The notes under the pieces: model-generated | Databases searched by the model: none | What the model saw: only the letters and a program-made list of their open reading frames with translations | Told to the model about the DNA's origin: nothing | Part shown: positions 23,301-38,300 of the stretch, in pieces | How positions within the stretch are numbered: the first letter of the stretch is position 1 | Layout: every line of letters begins with the position of its first letter | Translations under genes and position numbers: made by a program | From: Nemertoderma westbladi | Lineage: Eukaryota > Xenacoelomorpha > Nemertodermatida > Nemertodermatidae | DNA: 64,000 bases | NCBI GenBank assembly: GCA_032718475.1 | Contig: JAUCBJ010004174.1 | Location: forward strand, 25,664 to 89,663 | Reading direction: 5' to 3'

Positions 23301-26300
23301 TTGAAATGTAAAAATCAATGCTTAATATCTGTATCAGGTTACACACTGTGGCATTAAAAATGTTTTATAGGTGAATGGCTTTTAGCGGCTTCCCTTCAGA
23401 CCATAGACAAACATTGTTAAGGAAATTTACTTTAGTTTACTCTACTGTGCCATTCAGGTGAATGGATTTGAGTAATTGCCAAGTTACAGTGTGGAATCTC
23501 TCTCTCTGACCATAGGTAAATAACACTTTCCTTCAGACCATAGGCAAACATTGTTGATGGAATTTACATTTGATTGATGACTTCCGACTTCTTAACGGCG
23601 TCTTGACGCCGTCTCTAGTTAGGAACCGAGAGGTTCATTACTGTAAGAATTGCTCGAGACTGGCTGGCTGACTGACTGACTGACTAATCTACAGCCAAAA
23701 CTACTCTAACGATTTTGATGGAATTTTCACAGCGGCTAGATACCGCGATTCTAAGGTCCCTGGTATGTTCCACTATTTCGTCCATGAGCCGTGGGCTCGA
23801 AAAATAGACATAAACGAAAAAACGCCATAGGCGCAATGGTAAAATAACACCCATGACAGCTGGTGTCGTGATGAAAAATGGCTTATGTAATGCATTTCTA
23901 CAGAAGGCTTAGTAATAAATCGATGAGGTTGCCAAGATTATTATACTCAGTACACCCATACTGTTTGTATAGGCCACCACTCTCTGTCAAAGCAAACATT
24001 ATGAACTGGTTGGTTTAGTTTGAAATCTAATATCGCCTCAGCTGAATTACTCTTCCCAATGCAATCTATGGTAATATCTCACTCTGCTAATGTAAGCTGA
24101 ATGACTGTTACGTACACAGTGAGTTGGCTACATTAATGCCAACATTATTGCAAAATGTTTTATTGTTGGATTACTCTCTGTCAGTCACCCCTTCAGAACA
24201 TTGTATAGGGAATTTACTTTAGTTTACTCTACTGTGCCATTCAGCTGAATGGATTTGAGCGATTGCCAAGTTACAGAGTTGGATCATTCTCTGACCATGG
24301 GCAAAGACATCAAATCTTTTTAAAAATATACTTTTTCCATGTTTTTTTTCTGACCAAAAATTTCAAAAAAAAATTTTTCGTAGCCAGTACTGCCAATCGA
24401 TTCGCCATCAAAAATAACGCAAAAAATTTTTTTTGCAAAATTTTAAATTACTGTAAATTTTTGGCGACTGGGGGGGGTCAATTTTTTTCGATCCGCTATA
24501 ACTCCGGAACGCTTTGTCCAAATTCGATGGGGTTTTCATTTTTCAACTTAATTAGATGTCCTCTTTCAGCCTATCCATGTTTCCAAACCCCAAACAGCGC
24601 CGTTCAAAAAATAATTTTTTCCAGTTCTAGAATTTTACAAATTTCAAAAAAGTTTCAGTATTTTATTAACGCCTTTACGGAATTCGATAGCGTTTTCGAT
24701 TTTTATATTAAACGCAATATCCTGAATCTCACTAGCATAGTTTCGCGTCACCAACGCCAAGACTTCATACTTTTTGAGGAAAATTTTTCTAGAATAATTT
24801 TTATTAAATTACATTTATCGCGATTTCTTATTACTGGTTGCACATGAATTGATGGAGTTTTCAATTTATTAACTAAACACGATATCGCGCATCGCACCAG
24901 CGTGGTTTCGAAATTCCAAAACGAGGTCTTCACTAGTTTCAGGTCGATTTTGTTCTAGAATTGAGCAACTAATAATATATCGAATTTATTAATAATTATT
25001 GTATGAGATATGATTGTATTTTTACATAATTATTAGTTCTATACTAATTCTCGTTGTCTCTTTTATTTAAAATAAAAAGTCGGTTCCTTATCGGGCCGCT
25101 AGGCCCGTCACTAGTTAGGAACCGAGAGGTTCATTACTGTAAGAATTGTTTGCTGACTGACTGGCTGGCTGACTGACTGGCTGGCTGATCTACAGCCAAA
25201 ACTACTCTAACGATTTTGATGAAATTTTCACAGCGGCTAGATACCGCGATTCTAAGGTCCCTGGTATGTTCCGCTATTTCGTCCATGAGCCGTGGGCTCG
25301 AAAAATAGACATAAACGAAAAAACGCCATAGGCGCAATGGTAAAATAACACCAATGACAGCTGGTGTCCTGATGAAAAATGGCTTATGTAATGCATTTCT
25401 ACAGAAGGCTTAGTAATAAATCGATGAGGTTGCCAAGATTATTATACTCAGTACACCCATACTGTTTGTTTAGGCCCTGCACTCTCTGTCAAAGCAAATA
25501 TTAACTGGTTGATTTAGTTTGAAATCTAATATCGCCTCAGCTGAATTACTCTTCCCAATGCAATCTATGGGAATATCTCACTCTGCTAATGTAAGCTGAA
25601 TGACTGTTACGTACACAGTGAGTTGGCTACATTAATGCCAACATTATTGCAAAATGTTTTATTGTTGGATTACTCTCTGTCAGTCTCCCCTTCAGAACAT
25701 TGTATAGGGAATTTACTTTAGTTTACTCTACTGTGCCATTCAGCTGAATGGATTTGAGCGATTGCCAAGTTACAGAGTTGGATCATTCTCTGACCATAGG
25801 CAAAGACATCAAATCTTTTTAAAAATATACTTTTTCCATGTTTTTTTTTCTGACCAAAAATTTCAAAAAAAATTTTTTCGTAGCCAGTACTGCCAATCGA
25901 TTCGCCATCAAAAATAACGCAAAAAATTTTTTTTGCAAAATTTTAAATTACTGTAAATTTTTGGCGACTGGGGGGGGTCAATTTTTTTCGATCCGCTATA
26001 ACTCCGGAACGCTTTGTCCAAATTCGATGGGGTTTTCATTTTTCAACTTAATTCGATGTCCTCTTTCAGCCTATCCATGTTTCCAAACCCCAAACAGCGC
26101 CGTTCAAAAATTAATTTTTTCCAGTTCTAGAATTTTACAAATTTCAAAAAAGTTGCAGTATTTTATTAACGCCTTTACGGAATTCGATAGCGTTTTCGAT
26201 TTTTATATTAAACGCAATATCCTGAATCTCACTAGCCTAGTTTCGCGTCACCAATGCCAAGACTTCATACCTTTTGAGGAAAATTTTTCTAGAATAATTT

Positions 26301-29300
26301 TTATTTAATTACATTTATCGCGATTTCTTATTACTGGATGCACATGAATTGATGGAGTTATCAATTTATTAACTAAACACGATATCGCGCATCGCACCAG
26401 CGTGGTTTCGAAATTTCAAAACGAGGTCTTCACTAGTTGCAGGTCGATTTTGTTCTAGAATGGAGCAACTAATAATAGATCGAATTTATTAATAATTATT
26501 GTATGAAATATGATTGTATTTTTACATAATTATTAGTTCTATACTAATTCTCGTTGTCTCTTTTATTTAAAATAAAAAGTCGGTTCCTTATCGGGCCGCT
26601 AGGCCCGTCACTAGTTAGGAACCGAGAGGTTCATTACTGTAAGAATTGTTTGCTGATTGATTGACTGGCTGGCTGACTGACTGATCTACAGCCAAAACTA
26701 CTCTAACGATTTTGATGAAATTTTCACAGCGGCTAGATACCGCGATTCTAAGGTCCCTGGTATGTTCCGCTATTTCGTCCATGAGCTGTGGGCTCGAAAA
26801 ATAGACATAAACGAAAAAACGCCATAGGCGCAATGATAAAAACACCAGCTGGCACTCATGAAAAATGGATAGAGATGGCCTAGTAATGCTATTCTATAGG
26901 AATGGCCACCTAACAAGGAAATGCTTTCTGTGCCAAGTATTATCCTCACTCTACAACTCAGACAGTAAGCAAACAAAAGCCGTAGGATTCTAATGTATTA
27001 CATCATAAGCTGATTGCTCTCCCAATAGCCCTCACACACTCACTGAATCAAATGAAATCGTATATCTATTAGCTTAATGCGAATAGCTGGTAAGCTGAAT
27101 GCCATTTTAGTTATTGTGAACTGTTGACTGTAGAGTAGACTGCTATGTTGTATGTATTTAATTAAAATAATTTTCGTAGAGGGAAGTTAATTTGGGATTA
27201 CTTTCTATCAGATGTAATGTAAGCAAAGCTGTTCAATGGGGGTGGGTCATGGGACCCAAATATAGTACATTATGCATGGCAAACATTAATAAAATCATTC
27301 AGTCAACCTGGAGGGTATTTGCTTAGTTAACTCTACTGTGCGAAAAACGAATTTATAATGTTACCCATACTTCAGGTGAATGAATTTTTAGATATTTGTA
27401 CTGAAGGCAAGGATTTCTGATATAATTAAAATACAAGACAGGGGCTTGTTTCGATATATGTAGTTGCGCCCTTCTAGCAGCACGTGAGATAATCAAATAA
27501 TAGACACAATGTTTGACTTTGTCCCTTCGAGCAGCACGTGAGTTTTGCTTTGAGCCTTCGATATATGTATTTGCGCCCTTCGAGCAGCACGTGAATTACA
27601 TCAAATAATAGACACATTGTTTGACTTTGTCCCTTCGAGCAGCACGTGAGTTTTGCTTTGACCCTTCGATATATGTATTTGCGCCCTTCGAGCAGCACGG
27701 GGAGTCGACTCAGACCGAGCCGAGCTGAGCCGAGCCGAGCCGAGCCGAGCCGAGCCGAGCCGAACCAAGCCGAGCCGAGGCGAGCCGAGCCGAGCCGAAC
27801 CAAGCCGAGCCAAGCCGAGCCGAGCCGAGCCGAGCCGAGCCGAGCCGAGCCGAGCCGCGCCAAGCCGAGCCGAGCCGTGCCAAGCCGCGCCAAGCCGAGC
27901 CGAGCCGAGCCGAGCCGAGCCGAGCCGAGCCGAGCCGAGCCGAGCCGAGCCGAGCCGAGCCGAGCCGAGCCGAGCCGAGCCGAGCCGAGCCGAACCGAGC
28001 TGAACCGAGCCGAGCCGAGCCGAGCCGAGCCGAGCCGAGCCGAGCCGAGCAGAGCCGTGCCGAGTCGTGCCGTGCCGAACCGAGCCGAGCCGAGCCAAGC
28101 CGAGCCGAGCCGAGCCGAGCCGAGCCGAGCCGAGCCGAGCCGAGCCGAGCCGAGCCGAGCCGAGCCGAGCCGAGCCGAGCCGAGCCGAGCCGAGCCGAGC
28201 CGAGCCGAGCCGAGCCAAGCCGAGCCGAGCCCAGCCGAGCCGAGCCAAACCGAGCCGAGCCGAGCCGAGCCGAGCCGAGCCGAGCCGAGCCGATCAAGCC
28301 AAGACGAACTTAATCGTGCCCAATCGTGCAAGACCGAGCCGAGCTCGTTGTCTCTTATATATGAAATAAAAAGTCGGTTCCTTATCGGGCCGCTAGGCCC
28401 GTCACTAGTTAGGAACCGAGAGGTTCATTACTGTAAGAATTGTTTGCTGATTGATTGACTGGCTGGCTGACTGACTGATCTACAGCCAAAACTACTCTAA
28501 CGATTTTGATGAAATTTTCACAGCGGCTAGATACCGCGATTCTAAGGTCCCTGGTATGTTCCGCTATTTCGTCCATGAGCCGTGGGCTCGAAAAATAGAC
28601 ATAAACGAAAAAACGCCATAGGCGCAATGGTAAAATAACACCAATAACAGCTGGTGTCGTGATGAAAAATGGCTTATGTAATGGATTTCTACACAAGGCT
28701 TAGTATAAATCGATGAGGTTGCCAAGATTATTGTACTCAGTACACCCATACTGTTTGTTTAGGCCCTAGGACACTCTGTCAAAGCAAATATTAACTGGTT
28801 GCTTTAGTTTGAAATCTAATATCGCCTCAGCTGAATTACTCTTCCCAATGCATTGTATGGGAATATCTCACTCTGCTAATGTAAGCTGAATGACTGTTAC
28901 TTACACAGTGAGTTGGCTACATTAATGCCAACATTATTGCAAAATGTTTTATTGTTGGATTACTCTCTGTCAGTCACCCCTTCAGAACATTGTATAGGGA
29001 ACTTACTTTAGTTTACTCTACTGTGCCATTCAGCTGAATGGATTTGAGCGATTGCCAAGTTACAGAGTTGGATCATTCTCTGACCATAGGCAAAGACATC
29101 AAATGTTTTTAAAAATATACTTTTTCCATGTTTTTTTTTCTGACCAAAAATTTCAAAAAAAAATTTTTCGTAGCCAGTACTGCCAATCGATTCGCCATCA
29201 AAAATAACGCAAAAAATTTTTTTTGCAAAATTTTAAATTACTGTAAATTTTTGGCGACTGGGGGGGGGTCAATTTTTTTCGATCCGCTATAACTCCGGAA

Positions 29301-32300
29301 TGCTTTGTCCAAATTCGATGGGGTTTTCATTTTTCAACTTAATTTGATGTCCTCTTTCAGCCTATCCATGTTTCCAAACCCCAAACAGCGCCGTTCAAAA
29401 ATTAATTTTTTCCAGTTCTAGAATTTTACGAATTTCAAAAAAGTTGCAGTATTTTATTAACCCCTTTACGGAATTCGATAGCGTTTTCGATTTTTATATT
29501 AAACGCAATATCCTGAATCTCACTAGCCTAGTTTCGCGTCACCAACGCCAAGACTTCATACTTTTTGAGGAAAATTTTTCTAGAATAATTTTTATTTAAT
29601 TACATTTATCGCGATTTCTTATTACTGGTTGCACTTGAATTGATGGAGTTTTCAATTTATTAACTAAACACGATATCGCGCATCGCACCAGCGTGGTTTC
29701 GAAATTCCAAAACGAGGTCTTCACTAGTTGCAGGTCAATTTTGTTCTAGAATTGAGCAACTTATAATAGATTGAATTTATTAATAATTATTGTATGAAAT
29801 ATGATTGTATTTTTACATAATTATTAGTTCTATAATAATTCTCGTTGTCTCTTTTATTTGAAATAAAAAGTCGGTTCCTTATCGGGCCGCTAGGCCCGTC
29901 ACTAGTTAGGAACCGAGAGGTTCATTAGGAACCGAGAGGTTCATTACTGTAAGAATTGTTAGCTGACTGGCTGACTGACTGATCTACAGCCAAAACTACT
30001 CTAACGATTTTGATGAAATTTTCACAGCGGCTGGATACCGCGATTCTAAGGTCCCTGGTATGTTCCGCTATTTCGTCCATGAGCCGTGGGCTCGAAAAAT
30101 AGACATAAACGAAAAAACGCCATAGGCGCAATGGTAAAATAACACCAATAACAGCTGGTGTCGTGATGAAAAATGGCTTATGTAATGCATTTCTACAGAA
30201 GGCTTAGTAATAAATCGATGAGGTTGCCAAGATTATTATACTCAGTACACCCATACTGTTTGTATAGGCCACCACTCTCTGTCAAAGCAAACATTATTAA
30301 CTGGTTGGTTTAGTTTGAAATCTAATATCGCCTCAGCTGAATTACTCTTCCCAATGCATTCTATGCGAATATCTCACTCTGCTAATGTAAGCTGAATGAC
30401 TGTTACGTACACAGTGAGTTGGCTACATTAATGCCAACATTATTGCAAAATGTTTTATTGTTGGATTACTCTCTGTCAGTCACCCCTTCAGAACATTGTA
30501 TAGGGAATTTACTTTAGTTTACTCTACTGTGCCATTCAGCTGAATGGATTTGAGCGATTGCCAAGTTACAGAGTTGGATCATTCTTTGACCATAGGCAAA
30601 GACATCAAATCTTTTTAAAAATATACTTTTTCCATGTTTTTTTTTCTGACCAAAAATTTCAAAAAAAATTTTTCGTAGCCAGTACTGCCAATCGATTCGC
30701 CATAAAAAATAACGCAAAAAATTTTTTTTGCAAAATTTTAAATTACTGTAAATTTTTGGCGACTGGGGGGGGGTCAATTTTTTTCGATCCGCTATAACTC
30801 CGGAACACTTTGTCCAAATTCGATGGGGTTTTCATTTTTCAACTTAATTCGATGTCCTCTTTCAGCCTATCCATGTTTCCAAACCCCAAACAGCGCCGTT
30901 CAAAAATTAATTTTTTCCAGTTCTAGAATTTTACAAATTTCAAAAAAGTTTCAGTATTTTATTAACGCCTTTACGGAATTCGATAGCGTTTTCGATTTTT
31001 ATATTAAACGCAATATCCTGAATCTCACTAGCCTAGTTTCGCGTCACCAACGCCAAGACTTCATACTTTTTGAGGAAAATTTTTCTAGAATAATTTTTAT
31101 TTAATTACATTTATCGCGATTTCTTATTACTGGTTGCACATGAATTGATGGAGATTTCAATTTATTAACTAAACACGATATCGAGCATCGCACCAGCGTG
31201 GTTTCGAAATTCCAAAACGAGGTCTTCACTAGTTGCAGGGCGATTTTGTTCTAGAATTGAGTAACTAATAATAGATCGAATTTATTAATAATTATTGTAT
31301 GAAATATGATTGTATTTTTACATAATTATTAGTTCTATAATAATTCTCGTTGTCTCTTTTATTTGAAATAAAAAGTCGGTTCCTTATCGGGCCGCTAGGC
31401 CCGTCACTAGTTACTGTAAGAATTGCTCGAGACTGGCTGGCTGACTGACTGATCTACAGCCAAAACTACTCTAACGATTTTGATGAAATTTTCACAGCGG
31501 CTAGATACCGCGATTCTAAGGTCCCTGGTATGTTCCGCTATTTCGTCCATGAGCCGTGGGCTCGAAAAATAGACATAAACGAAAAAACGCCATAGGCGCA
31601 ATGGTAAAATAACACCAATAACAGCTGGTGTCCTGATGAAAAATGGCTTATGTAATGGATTTCTACACAAGGCTTAGTATAAATCGATGAGGTTGCCAAG
31701 ATTATTGTACTCAGTACACCCATACTGTTTGTTTAGGCCCTAGGACACTCTGTCAAAGCAAATATTAACTGGTTGGTTTAGTTTGAAATCTATTATTGCC
31801 TCAGCTGAATTACTCTTCCCAATGCAGTCTATGGAAATATCTCACTCTGTTAATGTAAGCTGAATGACTTACGTACACAGTGTGTTGGCTACATTAATGC
31901 CAACATTATTGCAAAATGTTTTATTGTTGGATTACTCTCTGTCAGTCTCCCCTTCAGAACATTGTATAGGGAATTTACTTTAGTTTACTCTACTGTGCCA
32001 TTCAGCTGAATGGATTTGAGCGATTGCCAAGTTACAGAAGAGTTGGATCATTCTCTGACCATAGGCAAAGACAAATCTTTTTAAAAATATACTTTTTCCA
32101 TGTTTTTTTTTCTGACCAAAAATTTCAAAAAAAACTTTTCGTAGCCAGTACTGCCAATCGATTCGCCATCAAAAATAACGTAAAAAATTTTTTTTGCAAA
32201 ATTTTAAATTACTGTAAATTTTTGGCGACTGGGGGGGTCAATTTTTTTCGATCCTCTATAACTCCGGAACGCTTTGTCCAAATTCGATGGGGTTTTTATT

Positions 32301-35300
32301 TTTCAACCTAATTCGATGTCCTCTTTCAGTCTATCCATGTTTCGAAACCCCAAACCGCGCCGTTCAAAAATTAATTTTTTCTAGTTCTAGAATTTTACAA
32401 ATTTCAAAAAAGTTGCAGTATTTTCATTAACGCCTTTATGGAATTCGATAGCGTTTTCGATTTTTATATTAAACGCAATATCCTGAATCTCACTAGCCTA
32501 GTTTCGCGTCACCAATGCCAAGACTTCATACTTTTTGAGGAAAATTTTTCTAGAATAATTTTTATTTAATTACATTTATCGCGATTTATTATTACTGGTT
32601 GCACATGAATTTATGGATTTTTCAATTTATTAACTAAACACAATATCGCGCATCGCACCAGCGTGGTTTCGAAATTCCAAAACGAGGTCTTCACTAGTTG
32701 CAGGTCGATTTTGTTCTATAATTGAGCAATTAATAATAGATCGAATTTATTAATAATTATTGTATGAAATATGATTCTATTTTTACATAATTATTAGTTC
32801 TATACTAATTCTCGTTGTCTCTTTAATTTAAAATAAAAAGTCGGTTCCTTATCGGGCCGCTAGGCCCGTCACTAGTTAGGAACCGAGAGGTTCATTACTG
32901 TAAGAATTGTTGGCTGATTGATTGACTGGCTGGCTGACTGACTGATCTACAGCCAAAACTTAGGAACCGAGAGGTTCATTACTGTAAGAATTGTTGGCTG
33001 ATTGATTGACTGGCTGGCTGACTGACTGATCTACAGCCAAAACTACTCTAACGATTTTGATGAAATTTTCACAGCGGCTAGATACCGCGATTCTAAGGTC
33101 CCTGGTATGTTCCGCTATTTCGTCCATGAGCTGTGGGCTCGAAAAATAGACATAAACGAAAAAACGCCATAGGCGCAATGGTAAAATAACACCAATAACA
33201 GCTGGTGTCGTGATGAAAAATGGCTTATGTAATGTAATGCATTTCTACAGAAGGCTTAGTAATAAATCGATGAGGTTGCCAAGATTATTATACTCAGTAC
33301 ACCCATACTGTTTGTATAGGCCACCACTCTCTGTCAAAGCAAACAATAACTGGTTGGTTTAGTTTGAAATCTAATATCGCCTCAGCTGAATTACTCTTCC
33401 CAATGCAATCTATGGGAATATCTCACTCTGCTAATGTAAGCTGAATGACTGTTAAGTACACAGTGAGATGGCTACATTAATGCCAACATTATTGCAACAT
33501 GTTTTATTGTTGGATTACTCTCTGTCAGTCTCCCCTTCAGAACATTGTATAGGGAATTTACTTTAGTTTACTCTACTGTGCCATTCAGCTGAATGGATTT
33601 GAGCGATTGCCAAGTTACAGAGTTGGATCATTCTCTGACCATAGGCAAAGACATCAAATCTTTTTAAAAATATACTTTTTCCATGTTTTTTTTTCTGACC
33701 AAAAATTTCAAAAAAAAATTTTTCGTAGCCAGTACTACCAATCGATTCGCCATCAAAAATAACGCAAAAAATTTTTTTTGCAAAATTTTAAATTACTGTA
33801 AATTTTTGGCGACTGGGGGGGGGGTCAATTTTTTTCGATCAGCTATAACTCCGGAACGCTTTGTCCAAATTCGATGGGGTTTTCATTTTTCAACTTAATT
33901 CGATGTCCTCTTTCAGCCTATCCATGTTTCGAAACCCCAAACAGCGCCGTTCAAAAATTAATTTTTTCTAGTTCTAGAATTTTACAAATTTCAAAAAAGT
34001 TGCAGTATTTTATTAACGCCTTTACGGAATTCGATAGCGTTTTCGATTTTTATATTAAACGCAATATCCTGAATCTCACTAGCCTAGTTTCGCGTCACCA
34101 ATGCCAAGACTTCATACTTTTTGAGGAAAAATTTTCTAGAATAATTTTTATTTAATTACATTTATCGCGATTTCTTATTACTTGTTGCACATGAACTGAT
34201 GGAGTTTTCAATTTATTAACTAAACACGATATCGCGCATCGCACCAGCGTGGTTTCGAAATTCCAAAACGAGGTCTTCACTAGTTGCAGGTCGATTTTGT
34301 TCTAGAATTGAGCAACTAATAATAGATCAAATTTATTAATAATTATTGTATGAAATATGATTGTATTTTTACATAATTATTAGTTCTATACTAACTCTCG
34401 TTGTCTCTTTTATTTAAAATAAAAAGTCGGTTCCTTATCGGGCCGCTAGGCCCGTCACTAGTTAGGAACCGAGAGGTTCATTACTGTAAGAATTGTTAGC
34501 TGACTGGCTGACTGACTGGCTGGCTGACTGATCTACAGCCAAAACTACTCTAACGATTTTGATGAAATTTTCACAGCGGCTAGATACCGCGATTCTAAGG
34601 TCCCTGGTATGTTCCGCTATTTCGTCCATGAGCCGTGGGCTCGAAAAATGGACATAAACGAAAAAACGCCATAGGCGCAATGGTAAAATAACACCAATGA
34701 CAGCTGGTGTCCTGATGAAAAATGGCTTATGTAATGCATTTCTACAGAAGGCTTAGTAATAAATCGATGAGGTTGCCAAGATTATTATACTCAGTACACC
34801 CATACTGTTTGTATAGGCCACCACTCTCTGTCAAAGCAAACATTAACGGGTTGGTTTAGTTTGAAATCTAATATCGCCTCAGCTGAATTACTCTTCCCAA
34901 TGCAACCTATGGGAATATCTCACTCTGCTAATGTAAGCTGAATGACTGTTACGTACACAGTGAGTTGGCTACATTAATGCCAACATTATTGCAAAATGTT
35001 TTATTGTTGGATTACTCTCTGTCAGTCTCCCCTTCAGAACATTGTATAGGGAATTTACTTTAGTTTACTCTACTGTGCCATTCAGCTGAATGGATTTGAG
35101 CGATTGCCAAGTTACAGAGTTGGATCATTCTCTGACCATAGGCAAAGACATCAAATCTTTTTAAAAATATACTTTTTCCATGTTTTTTTTTCTGACCAAA
35201 AATTTCAAAAAAAAATTTTTCGTAGCCAGTACTGCCAATCGATTCGCCATCAAAAATAACGCAAAAAATTTTTTTTCCAAAATTTTAAATTACTGTAAAT

Positions 35301-38300
35301 TTTTGGCGACTGGGGGGGGGGGGTCAATTTTTTTCGATCCGCTATAACTCCGGAACGCTTTGTCCAAATTCGATGGGGTTTTCCTTTTTCAACTTAATTC
35401 GATGTCCTCTTTCAGCCTATCCATGTTTCCAAACCCCAAACAGCGCCGTTCAAAAATTAATTTTTTCCAGTTCTAGAATTTTACAAATTTCAAAAAAGTT
35501 GCAGTATTTTATTAACGCCTTTACGGAATTCGATAGCGTTTTCGATTTTTATATTAAAGGCAATATCCTGAATCTCACTAGCCTAGTTTCGTGTCACCGA
35601 TGCCAAGACTTCATACTTTTGAGGAAAATTTTTCTAGAATAATTTTTATTTAATTACATTTATCGCGATTTCTTATTAATGGTTGCACATGAATTGATGG
35701 AGTTTTCAATTTATTAACTAAACACGATATCGCGCATCGCACCAGCGTGGTTTCGAAATTCCAAAACGAGGTCTTCACTAGTTGCATGTCGATTTTGTTC
35801 AAAAATTGAGCAACTAATAATAGATCGAATTTATTATCAATTATTGTATGAAATATGATTGTATTTTTACATAATTATTAGTTCTATACTAATTCTCGTT
35901 GTCTCTTTTATTTAAAATAAAAAGTCGGTTCCTTATCGGGCCGCTAGGCCCGTCACTAGTTAGCAAGTCGTTAGACTTGATTACTGTAAGAAAAAAAAGC
36001 TACTGGCTACTGGCTACTGGCTACTGACCTAGAGCAAAAACGGCTCTAACGATTTTGATGAAATTTTGCATGGACCATGAAAATGGATTTCTAAGGGTAC
36101 TTGTGAAATCGCGGTTTAAATTGAAACATCTCAACTTGTTTTATTTCGAAAAATAGCCACAAAACACGAAATTTGCCATAGGCGAGGCGCAATGATAAAA
36201 CACCAGCTGGCACTCATGAAAAATGTATAGAGATGGCCTGGTAATGCATTCAATAGGAAGGGCAACTAACAAAGAAGTATTGTCTGTGCCAAGTTTTATT
36301 ATCACTCTACTCTACAACCCAGACAGTAATCAAACAAAACATTAACTGGTTTAGCTGGGTATTACAGTCTCAGCTGAATAACTCTTCCCAATGCATCCTT
36401 GCTATGTTAATTAATTGGCGTGCAAGCTAAATGACTGTTAGTTAAACAGTGTGTTGGCTACACAGTGTATTGTACTATGCTCTCATTGCATTATTGTTTT
36501 ATTTTGAAATCTTTGCGCCAACATTAATACTGTGGAGGCTGTATGTTGATAAGGCTGCATGTTTACTCAGCTTCATAATGATTCTCCATAAGGCTAACAT
36601 TATAGTTTGAAATATAAAAATCTGTTATTATAATTGTTGTATTTAATTAATATCGTGGTTTACATTGAACAGTGTAAATTGTTTATCGCGGTTTACATTG
36701 AAACATCTCAACTTGTTTATTTATTACTAAAATAAGAACGAATTTGTCTTATCACTTCTTGTGCGCGATTGTATTGAATTCATGACAACTGCTATTATTA
36801 TTATTAATCAATTGACACCTCGACTCCTCTCTGAGACTCCGACTACTCTATCCGATAGAATAAAATAGTCATTTCGCTAACTGCTCTCTATCTTACGGTG
36901 GCTGAAAGCGGCCAAAATAATTCACTACTTTTTTAATTTTTAATTTGATCAACATTTTTTTCTTGAATTTCAACCCGGGTTGAAATTAATATCAACCCGG
37001 GTTGAAATTAATATCAACCCGGGTTGAAATTAATATCAACCCGGGTTGAAATTAATATCAACCCGGGTTGAAATTAATATCAACCCGGGTTGAAATTAAT
37101 ATCAACCCGGGTTGAAATTAATATCAACCCGGGTTGAAATTAATATCAACCCGGGTTGAAATTAATATCAACCCGGGTTGAAATTAATATCAACCCGGGT
37201 TGAAATTAATATCAACCCGGGTTGAAATTAATATCAACCCGGGTTGAAATTAATATCAACCCGGGTTGAAATTAATATCAACCCAGGTTGAAATTGAATT
37301 ATTCGTACCGGTACTGTAGAATGTAATATGAGGTAATGTCATGTTGTAGGAGTAGGAGTAGAGCTGTAGTCTGCAGTCTGTAGAGGCAGAGACTGAGAGA
37401 GGCTGAGAGGTTGGCTTATCACAGTATCAGTGCAGTACTGCAGTACCAGTGACGGTGCTACGGTGCTTGGTCAGTTCCAGTTGGTAACCTAATTCTGTAA
37501 TTCACGATCTAAAAATGAGTAGGCCCAGTCCTAATAGTAGGCCTAGTGTTACTGGTGAATTAGGACTACCGGCACCATTGCCTATTACTCACGAACGACG
37601 ACGGTTATTATCGGAGTTAAGAAGTTACATAAACCTTGGTGTTGAAGACATTAATCGTGTCACTGGTCGGAGCGACGGCGTTACCTGTAGGCTTACTAGC
37701 GGCACATCTAGAATGGTTACCGGTACCGGTACTGAAAGTGAAACGGCTTCTGATTCCGGCGATTCATCGGATAATGATTTTCGAGATGAGACAACGCGTT
37801 TGCGTCGGATACCTTCGACTACCGATACTGATAGGCTTCACCTTCCCTCACGCTCGTCCTCAAGTCATTTGCGCAACTCTCGTAGATTTTCGCGCGCGAA
37901 GAATAGGCCTCTGATAGGGAGCCTAGGTAAAGTTGGTCGGCCTTCTCAATCGACTAAAGTTGTTATCGTTAAACTTAAAGTTCGTTACATTAATTCCACG
38001 AATGCAGATAGCATCACCATTAGAAAGCCCTTGGGTGAGAGTAATTCTTTGAAGATGAGTCTACCAATGGATGCGAACTTATCGGTCGTTAAAAAGTTGA
38101 TTCTCAATAAAATATTTATTGAAGAGCATAACCGTTGTTTGAGGGAGCAAGGATTTCCCTCAAACCGTAATTCTTATTCGTTTCAATTAACTAACTTACA
38201 AGGCGAGAAACTTAAGCCAAAGTTTTGTTCCCTTCGACAGTATACATTGGAGCGGTGTGTTTTAGGATCCTTAAAAATCGCTGTTGTTGGAGAATTGCCC

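Larger units (their letters stand above)
26615..28408 (+). mobile_element. Helentron-like unit 4 with replaced interior
   Basis: The first 225 bases and last 70 match unit 3. The interior instead holds a segment shared with unit 10 (CACCAGCTGGCACTCATG) and then the (GAGCC)n satellite. Confidence 0.78.

Noticed and set aside
27474-28458. Open frames over the GAGCC region on both strands
   Set aside because: Pentanucleotide repeat without stop codons; not coding.
22000-34700. Minus frames reading MRLWRFFVYVYFSSP in several Helentron-like units
   Set aside because: Short frame over the conserved 5' end region of the units; length varies with the tandem CTGA repeats and nothing suggests a protein.
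24263-35642. Repeated frames starting MPSYRVGSF or MGFSFFNLIRCPL in several Helentron-like units
   Set aside because: They recur only because units are copies. The frame is interrupted differently in each unit by T and G run length changes, and no known domain is present.
36970-37295. Palindrome array considered as a CRISPR-like array
   Set aside because: Spacers are identical 10-base AT sequences, it is mirrored at the other end of a transposon, and the setting is eukaryotic.
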